Source: Gemmatimonadota bacterium (lineage in GTDB: Bacteria; Gemmatimonadota; Gemmatimonadetes; Longimicrobiales; Gaopeijiaceae). Taken from it: 64,000 nucleotides of DNA. The stretch is from positions 1 to 64,000 of the forward strand of contig JADFSR010000010.1 of the NCBI GenBank assembly GCA_022560615.1, written 5' to 3'. The first letter of the stretch is position 1. Each line of letters starts with the position of its first letter. Shown in pieces: positions 59,246 through 64,000 of this stretch. The notes beneath the pieces are model-generated. The model did no database searches. It saw nothing but the letters and a program-made list of their open reading frames with translations, and was not told the DNA's origin. Both the position numbers and the translations under genes were made by a program.

Positions 59246-61929
59246 GGATCGAGCGCATCCATGTCCGCGCGTTCGGGCGGCTCAGCAACTTCGACTCGGG
59301 CGCTGACGCTCTGCCCGGACTCGTCGTGGTTCTCGGCCCCAATGAAGCGGGCAAGTCGACGCTCTTCCACTTCCTTACCACAATGCTATATGGCTTTCAC
59401 CCTGCCTCCAGGGAGGGAAATCCCTACCTGCCATGGGATGGCGAGGACGCCTGTGGCAGCGCACGACTGCGCCTGGACGGGGAGGGGTGTGTCGAGGTCG
59501 AGCGTCATCTGCGTTCACAGCCCGGGGGGAGGCTCACGATCGACGGGCGGGTCGATGAGCTACGCAATCGTGCCCTCCCGTGGGTCGATCATGTTCCGCG
59601 CTCCGTCTTCCGCCAGGTCTTCGCCGTCACGCTCGCGGATCTCGCGGGTCTGGACTCCGAGACGTGGGCACGCATTCAGGATCGCATCCTCGGCTCGATG
59701 GGAACGACCGACCTCTTGCCGGCCCGTAGCGTCGCGGACGTGCTCGAACAGGAGGCCGGCGCGTTGTGGCGACCTCACCGACGCGGGAATCAGCGGGTTA
59801 GAAGAGTGCAGGACCACATCCGCACCCTGCGTTCACAGCGACGACAGGCGCTTGAGCGCGATAGGGAGATCAGGGCGCTCGCCGAGGAGCTCGAGCGGAC
59901 CCGGACCGAGTTGTACGACGCTCGCGAGGCGAGAGAGCGAGAGCGCGTCGCGGTGGAGCGCGTACAGACCCTGACCCCAATCCGAGCCCAGCTCCTCCGC
60001 ATCGCGACGCTTCGAGAGGAGGGCGGGCCACGTGAGGCACTACAGTCGCAGCCGTCCGATCCGAGTGCGCACCTCAGCGCTCTCGAGGCTCGGGTGCGCG
60101 AGCTGGCGGAGCGTACATCGGAGACCGACCGGGATCTGCAAGAGCCGGAGGCTGCGGTCGCGAGCTACGACGAGAGAGCCCGGGCGCTACTCGACCGCTC
60201 CGAGGAAGTCGAGTCTTTCCTGGCACTGGCGAGCGGGGCCCTCTCGGACCGAGCACGCCGTCAGGGGTTGAAGCAAGAGACGAGCGACCTCGCCCGTCGG
60301 ATTGACGAGCTGGGCGGAGAGCTGCTTGCCGTTCCTATCGCTGAAGCTCCGAAGGGAGCGATCTCGGCGCTGTCCGCCCGGGCGCTGCGCGCCCGAGTCC
60401 GAGATGCTCGCCGGGCCCGCGACGAGCGGCGCTTACTCGACGACGGCGATCCCGAAGCGGCGGAGGCCGGGAGAGCCATCCCCGTCGTTGCCATGCTGAT
60501 GACGCTTTTCGGAGTCACGCTCGTGGTGGCGGGCACGCTCTCGGGTCTCGGCATTTTGACGGCGCTCGGGGCCGCCGCCGGTGCGATCGGGCTCACGTTG
60601 TTGACCCAGTGGCAGAGAGCCCGAACGGCGGCCACGTCCGCAGGGGCCCAGCGTAGTCCAGCCGCTGGACTCGCTCGAGCGCGGCAGCTCGAGCGGGAGA
60701 CTCGCGACCTCGTTCTCGAGCTTCTGAAGGACATCCCCACCGAGCCCGCTCTTCTCGACGAGCCGTCGGAAGGCCTCGCCTCCGATTTCGAACGGCTTCA
60801 AGGGCTCATGAGAGATCACCGGGAGCGATCCGGGGAGAGAGATGATCTCATGGAGCGGATCGACCGCGTCGATGCGGAGGCGGCCGCTCTGACCGCGAGT
60901 CTCGGGCTGGAAGTGCCTCTCGAGGCCGAGGTCCTGACCCACCTGCTCGACCGCGAACTCCGGCGCGCGGAGCGACTCCGAGAGGGCGCAGCGGCAGCCG
61001 ACCGCGAACTTCGACGTCTCCACCGCGAACGGGATCGGCTCGTGACGGAGCTCGGGCAAACCGAGGCCGCGTTGGGGGAGTTCACCGAGTCCATGACCGC
61101 CCTCGGAGGAGGCGATCTCGAGCGAGGTGTCGATGCAACCACAGCACGGCTCGCCGCGCACATCCGGGCCGACGAACTCGAGGACGAGCTGGAGCGCACT
61201 CACCCTGACCTCGACGAACTGCGCGACCGCATCGGCGCATCCGAGGAGGCCGGCGAGTCGTGGACCATCGTCGAGGACGACCTCGCCAGCCGCCGCACGG
61301 GGATCGAGCAGCTGAGTGAGCGAATAGAGCTACTGGCCACCCGCGCCAAGGGGCTCGACCGGGACATCGCGCACCTGCATGGAGAGGAAACCGTGGACGC
61401 CGTGGACGGCGAGATCGCCAGCCTCCAGGACGAAGAGGCGCGGCTCGTCCGGGAACGGGACCGACGCTGGGTGCTGGCCCAACTCATCCGTGACGCCGAT
61501 CGGCGCTTCCGTGAGGAACACCAGCCGGACCTGATCCGGCGGGCGGGAGCGTATCTGAAGCACCTCACGGGCGGACGCTACGACCGCATCCTGGTCAGCG
61601 AAACAGGTGCCGGTGACATTTTTCAGGTGCTCGGGCCCAGCCTGCCAGCGCCAATACCGCTCATGCCGCCGATGTCTACCGGCACGCTCGAGCAGGCGTA
61701 CCTCTCGCTGCGACTCGCGATCGTGGACCATCTGGACCAGGGGGGAGAGCGCCTCCCGCTCTTCGTCGATGAGGTCTTCGTCAACTGGGATCGTGAGCGA
61801 CGCGGCCGGGGCATCGAGGTTCTGGGCAGCCTCTCGCGCAACCGCCAGCTCTTCGTCTTCACCTGCCACCCGGAACTGGCCGAACAGTTCAGCGGCTGTG
61901 GGGCCGCTGTGCTCGAGTTAGAAGGCTGA
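59242..61929 (+). CDS. YhaN/SbcC-like ATPase
   Basis: An 895-aa AAA ATPase. Walker A GPNEAGKST at about residues 31-39, a long Arg/Glu-rich coiled coil (residues 180-400 and 470-780), two central hydrophobic spans (VVAMLMTLFGVTLVVAGTL and LTALGAAAGAIGLTLL), and Walker B LPLFVDEVF near the C-terminus with an FTCHPE ending. The central membrane segments in place of a zinc hook match YhaN rather than SbcC. GTG start overlaps the nuclease stop. The last codons and stop lie in the left arm of a 32-bp inverted repeat. Confidence 0.9.
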   Translation: MRIERIHVRAFGRLSNFDSGADALPGLVVVLGPNEAGKSTLFHFLTTMLYGFHPASREGNPYLPWDGEDACGSARLRLDGEGCVEVERHLRSQPGGRLTIDGRVDELRNRALPWVDHVPRSVFRQVFAVTLADLAGLDSETWARIQDRILGSMGTTDLLPARSVADVLEQEAGALWRPHRRGNQRVRRVQDHIRTLRSQRRQALERDREIRALAEELERTRTELYDAREARERERVAVERVQTLTPIRAQLLRIATLREEGGPREALQSQPSDPSAHLSALEARVRELAERTSETDRDLQEPEAAVASYDERARALLDRSEEVESFLALASGALSDRARRQGLKQETSDLARRIDELGGELLAVPIAEAPKGAISALSARALRARVRDARRARDERRLLDDGDPEAAEAGRAIPVVAMLMTLFGVTLVVAGTLSGLGILTALGAAAGAIGLTLLTQWQRARTAATSAGAQRSPAAGLARARQLERETRDLVLELLKDIPTEPALLDEPSEGLASDFERLQGLMRDHRERSGERDDLMERIDRVDAEAAALTASLGLEVPLEAEVLTHLLDRELRRAERLREGAAAADRELRRLHRERDRLVTELGQTEAALGEFTESMTALGGGDLERGVDATTARLAAHIRADELEDELERTHPDLDELRDRIGASEEAGESWTIVEDDLASRRTGIEQLSERIELLATRAKGLDRDIAHLHGEETVDAVDGEIASLQDEEARLVRERDRRWVLAQLIRDADRRFREEHQPDLIRRAGAYLKHLTGGRYDRILVSETGAGDIFQVLGPSLPAPIPLMPPMSTGTLEQAYLSLRLAIVDHLDQGGERLPLFVDEVFVNWDRERRGRGIEVLGSLSRNRQLFVFTCHPELAEQFSGCGAAVLELEG

Positions 61930-62221
61930 TGAAGAAGTACAGCGGGCCGCGTTGCGGTGCCACGGCCTCATATCCTAGGCGGAGCTTCGAAGGCCTAGCC
62001 GTCGCTACGTCGAGGAGCTCCAACGACGGAGATGGGGCCGTGCCACCACAACCCACGAACTTGTGTGTCCTTTCATCCTGGTGTTGGGCACATGGCGGTT
62101 GCGCGGTTGATCCATCGTCTCTCCTCGTCGCCGTAGCTCGGCTACGACTCCTCGTCGTTCCTTGCCTGAACGCGCGCAAGCACCATGTGCGCGGCCCACT
62201 GTACTTCTTCATCAGCCTTCT
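61920..62221. repeat. 302-bp element with 32-bp inverted ends
   Basis: The left arm (61920-61951) and right arm (62190-62221) are inverted copies of 32 bp with one mismatch; each contains GATGAAGAAGTACAG. Inside are further hairpins (CTAGGC/GCCTAG, GTAGC/GCTAC) and inverted segments resembling each other, so the whole element could fold as one long hairpin. The block order of its right half, read on the minus strand, recurs at 15048-15161. No transposase or reading frame is seen inside. Confidence 0.75.
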
Positions 62222-62224
62222 CGC

Positions 62225-63064
62225 GTGATCGGAAGGCAGCTTCCCCTCCACGTAGAGACGCTGGGCCTGGAGCCCGCGCCTGACGTGGACACTGTGCTCA
62301 TGATCCACGGTTACGGAGCTTCCGCCTTTTCCTGGCGCTACTGGGCGCCTCGCCTCGCGGAGCGCGCAACCGTGGTACTCGTCGACCTCAAGGGATCGGG
62401 GGCGGCGCCCAAACCGGACGACGGGCGGTACCGGCCGGAGGACCAGGCCGAGTTGCTCCATCGACTCGTTCTTCAACGAGACCTCCGGCGGCTCACGGTC
62501 GTCGGTCATTCCCTCGGCGGTGGAATCGCGCTACTGCTGGCGCTGCGACTTCAAGACGACGAAGAGGCTAGACTCGCACGGCTCGTCCTCGTGGCCAGCG
62601 CCGCGTACGAGCAGCGACTGCCGCCCTTCATCGGTCTGGCGCGTTACCGCTGGATCGGGATCGCGCTCTTCCGACTTCTCGGCGCGCGGTTCGTGATCCG
62701 AAAGGTGCTACGCTCCATCGTGTACGATCCGCACGCGGTCGCCCGAAACCAGGTCGAAGGGTACGCGGCACCACTGAACGACACCGAAGCGCGGCGCGCG
62801 CTCATCGACTCGGCGCTCAACCTGGTGCCAGAGCGGATCGACGCCCTCAACGCTCGCTTTTCCGACCTGGTCGTGCCGGCGCTGATCCTCTGGGGACGAC
62901 ACGACCGTGTGGTCCCGTTGTGGGTCGGAGAGCGGTTGCTCGAGGCGCTGCCCAACGCGACCCTCCACGTCTTCGAAAAGTGCGGACACATGCCCGCCGA
63001 AGAGATCCCAGAGGAGTCGTTTGTGCGCCTCGCTACCTTCTTGGACGAGACCGCCGCTACCTGA
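62225..63064 (+). CDS. Alpha/beta hydrolase
   Basis: A 279-aa alpha/beta-hydrolase. Oxyanion region LMIHGYGASAFSW, nucleophile elbow GHSLGGG (Ser), acid in LWGRHDRVVP, and His in EKCGHMPAEE. GTG 62225 is used as start because it lies just outside the right arm of the inverted-repeat element; the frame upstream is within it. Converges with the glycosyltransferase, overlapping by 8 bp. Substrate unknown. Confidence 0.88.
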   Translation: MIGRQLPLHVETLGLEPAPDVDTVLMIHGYGASAFSWRYWAPRLAERATVVLVDLKGSGAAPKPDDGRYRPEDQAELLHRLVLQRDLRRLTVVGHSLGGGIALLLALRLQDDEEARLARLVLVASAAYEQRLPPFIGLARYRWIGIALFRLLGARFVIRKVLRSIVYDPHAVARNQVEGYAAPLNDTEARRALIDSALNLVPERIDALNARFSDLVVPALILWGRHDRVVPLWVGERLLEALPNATLHVFEKCGHMPAEEIPEESFVRLATFLDETAAT

Positions 63065-63770
63065 GCCGCTCGCGAGCGAGCGTATAGAACATCTTCGCAC
63101 CGACCTTGAGCGAGGTCGCGAGATTCCCTGAAATTTTCGATACGCCTTCGGTTCGACGCCGATGGGTCACCTCGACCTCGACGATCCGGAGCCCCGCACG
63201 CACCGCCCTGATCTGCATCTGTAGCGTCCAGCCCCAACTGCGGTCGTCCATGTGCAACGCCAGCAGCTCGGGGAACGACACGGCCCGGAACGGCGGCAAG
63301 TCGGTGAAGGAGTGGCTGAACAGCAACTGGGTAAGGCCGAGCACGAGATGGTTGCCAAAACGCGCGTGCGGCAGGATCGTGCCCACGTCTCCATCGATGC
63401 CACGACGAACGCCGAGCACCAGCTCGGCCTCACCCCTCTGGATCGGAGCGACCACGTGGGCTATCTCGTTCGGATCGTCGCTCCCGTCCGCATCGAGGAA
63501 TACGAGTACTTCGGGAGGGTTCGTCTGCTCCGAGAGATGCCGGATCCCGGCCAGGCACGCGGCACCGTAACCTCGCTCGGCCTCGAAAACGACTTCGGCA
63601 CCATGCGCCCGCGCGACCTCCGCTGTCCCGTCCGTCGAGCCGTTGTCCGAGACGACGACACGATCGACGTAGTCGGGCATGCTCGAGAGGATCCCCGGAA
63701 GCGACTTCTCCTCGTTGAGCGCTGGCATGATCACAGCGATTCGAGGCCGGGGCTCGGATGACGCCATCAT
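63057..63770 (-). CDS. Family 2 glycosyltransferase
   Basis: A 237-aa GT2 enzyme, dolichol-phosphate-mannose-synthase-like in size: IAVIMPALNEEKSLPGIL, VVVSDNGSTDGTAEVA, VLVFLDADGSDDPNEIA (the DxD site) and EVEVTHRRRTEGVSKISG. The C-terminus lacks membrane spans. ATG 63770 (or 63767) is chosen; it overlaps the start of the divergent membrane-protein gene. Sugar donor and acceptor are unknown. Confidence 0.87.
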   Translation of the reverse strand: MMASSEPRPRIAVIMPALNEEKSLPGILSSMPDYVDRVVVSDNGSTDGTAEVARAHGAEVVFEAERGYGAACLAGIRHLSEQTNPPEVLVFLDADGSDDPNEIAHVVAPIQRGEAELVLGVRRGIDGDVGTILPHARFGNHLVLGLTQLLFSHSFTDLPPFRAVSFPELLALHMDDRSWGWTLQMQIRAVRAGLRIVEVEVTHRRRTEGVSKISGNLATSLKVGAKMFYTLARERLR

Positions 63771-64000
63771 CGGACAGCTATCCGTCCAAGCCCTGGCGCG
63801 TCCTGGCCATCGCCGGGGTGGTGGAGCTGGCACTGCTCGCCGGACTCGGGTGGTGGCCGGGTGCGACCTTCCCGTGGATGGGGCTGTTCATCTTCGGTGG
63901 GGCGTTCGCGGCGTACGCGGTCGGCGCGAGCCAGGTCCTGCACACGCGCGGCGGACACCTCTATATCTGGGGCATCGCCATCGCAATGCGCCTGGTCTTG
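63758..64000 (+). CDS. N-terminal part of a membrane protein
   Basis: An open frame to the window end (81 codons) starting MTPSSDSYPSKPWRVLAI. It contains hydrophobic spans (VVELALLAGLGWW, MGLFIFGGAFAAYAVG, YIWGIAIAMRLVL). The layout recalls polyprenol-sugar-using glycosyltransferases that often neighbour GT2 genes, but too little is present. Its start overlaps that of the divergent GT2 gene by 13 bp, so one of the two starts may be placed too far upstream. Confidence 0.55.
   Translation, partial: MTPSSDSYPSKPWRVLAIAGVVELALLAGLGWWPGATFPWMGLFIFGGAFAAYAVGASQVLHTRGGHLYIWGIAIAMRLVL

Noticed and set aside
61929-62228. Small gene of 99 codons inside the inverted-repeat element
   Set aside because: The frame begins and ends in the inverted arms and encodes no plausible protein; the structure is better explained as a repeat.

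Overview
The window is a 64 kb stretch of a high-GC chromosome from a Gram-negative (diderm) bacterium. Evidence for an outer membrane is a Kdo transferase (waaA), lipoprotein signal peptides and a probable outer-membrane beta-barrel. Paired PadR regulators and acidobacterial-type duplicated permeases (ADOP), a giant NAD-glutamate dehydrogenase and a 2-oxoacid:ferredoxin oxidoreductase operon fit Gemmatimonadota or Acidobacteriota. This placement is inferred from gene families, not from rRNA, and no rRNA gene is present.

Layout. 1-4.7 kb: tightly overlapping histidine operon hisD(partial)-C-H-A-B-F-IE. 4.7-7.6 kb: a decayed, plastic island with two PadR genes each attached to a ruined ADOP permease, a Dam methylase fragment, a transposase fragment and an intact-looking RelB/YafQ-type toxin-antitoxin pair. 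7.7-17 kb: two ABC exporters, a lipoprotein glycoside-hydrolase-like gene, rhodanese, waaA, an SPFH protein and a zinc aminopeptidase. 17.1-22.2 kb: leuS-tkt and a membrane protein. 22.2-24.5 kb: a sigma/anti-sigma pair and a SprT-like protease. 24.5-26 kb: a histone-H1-like Lys/Ala/Pro repeat protein with palindromes upstream and a terminator, then a Gly-rich lipoprotein. 26.2-29.8 kb: thrC-thrB and a flippase-like protein. 29.9-32.9 kb: eighteen tRNA genes, seventeen on the minus strand. 33.3-44.3 kb: SEC-C protein, RsbRD-N-like protein, M16 protease, Na/Pi cotransporter with PhoU, CoA-transferase, exported creatininase and an intact PadR-ADOP pair. 44.5-50.1 kb: a methyltransferase and a ferredoxin oxidoreductase operon. 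50.3-52.0 kb: three prepilin-like genes. 52.2-57.7 kb: a beta-barrel candidate and the 1636-aa glutamate dehydrogenase. 58-61.9 kb: an SbcD/YhaN-like nuclease-ATPase pair. 61.9-62.2 kb: a structured inverted-repeat element. 62.2-64 kb: alpha/beta hydrolase, glycosyltransferase and the start of a membrane-protein gene.

The most unusual structure is in the tRNA cluster. Downstream of three different tRNA genes, Pro(CGG), Ser(GCT) and Pro(GGG), lie 155-230 bp units that end in a copy of that same tRNA's last 14 nucleotides. In all three the copy starts at the same T-loop position, and the units share a core close to CGAGACGACCGAGCG, an internal hairpin and a TTCGA-rich arm. Downstream of tRNA-Pro(CGG) the unit is tandemly duplicated. 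The arrangement resembles the E. coli tyrT/rtT repeats, or very small elements that use the tRNA 3' end as attachment site. A second oddity is a 302-bp element with 32-bp inverted ends wedged between the YhaN-like gene and a hydrolase gene. It shares sequence blocks with an intergenic repeat 47 kb away.
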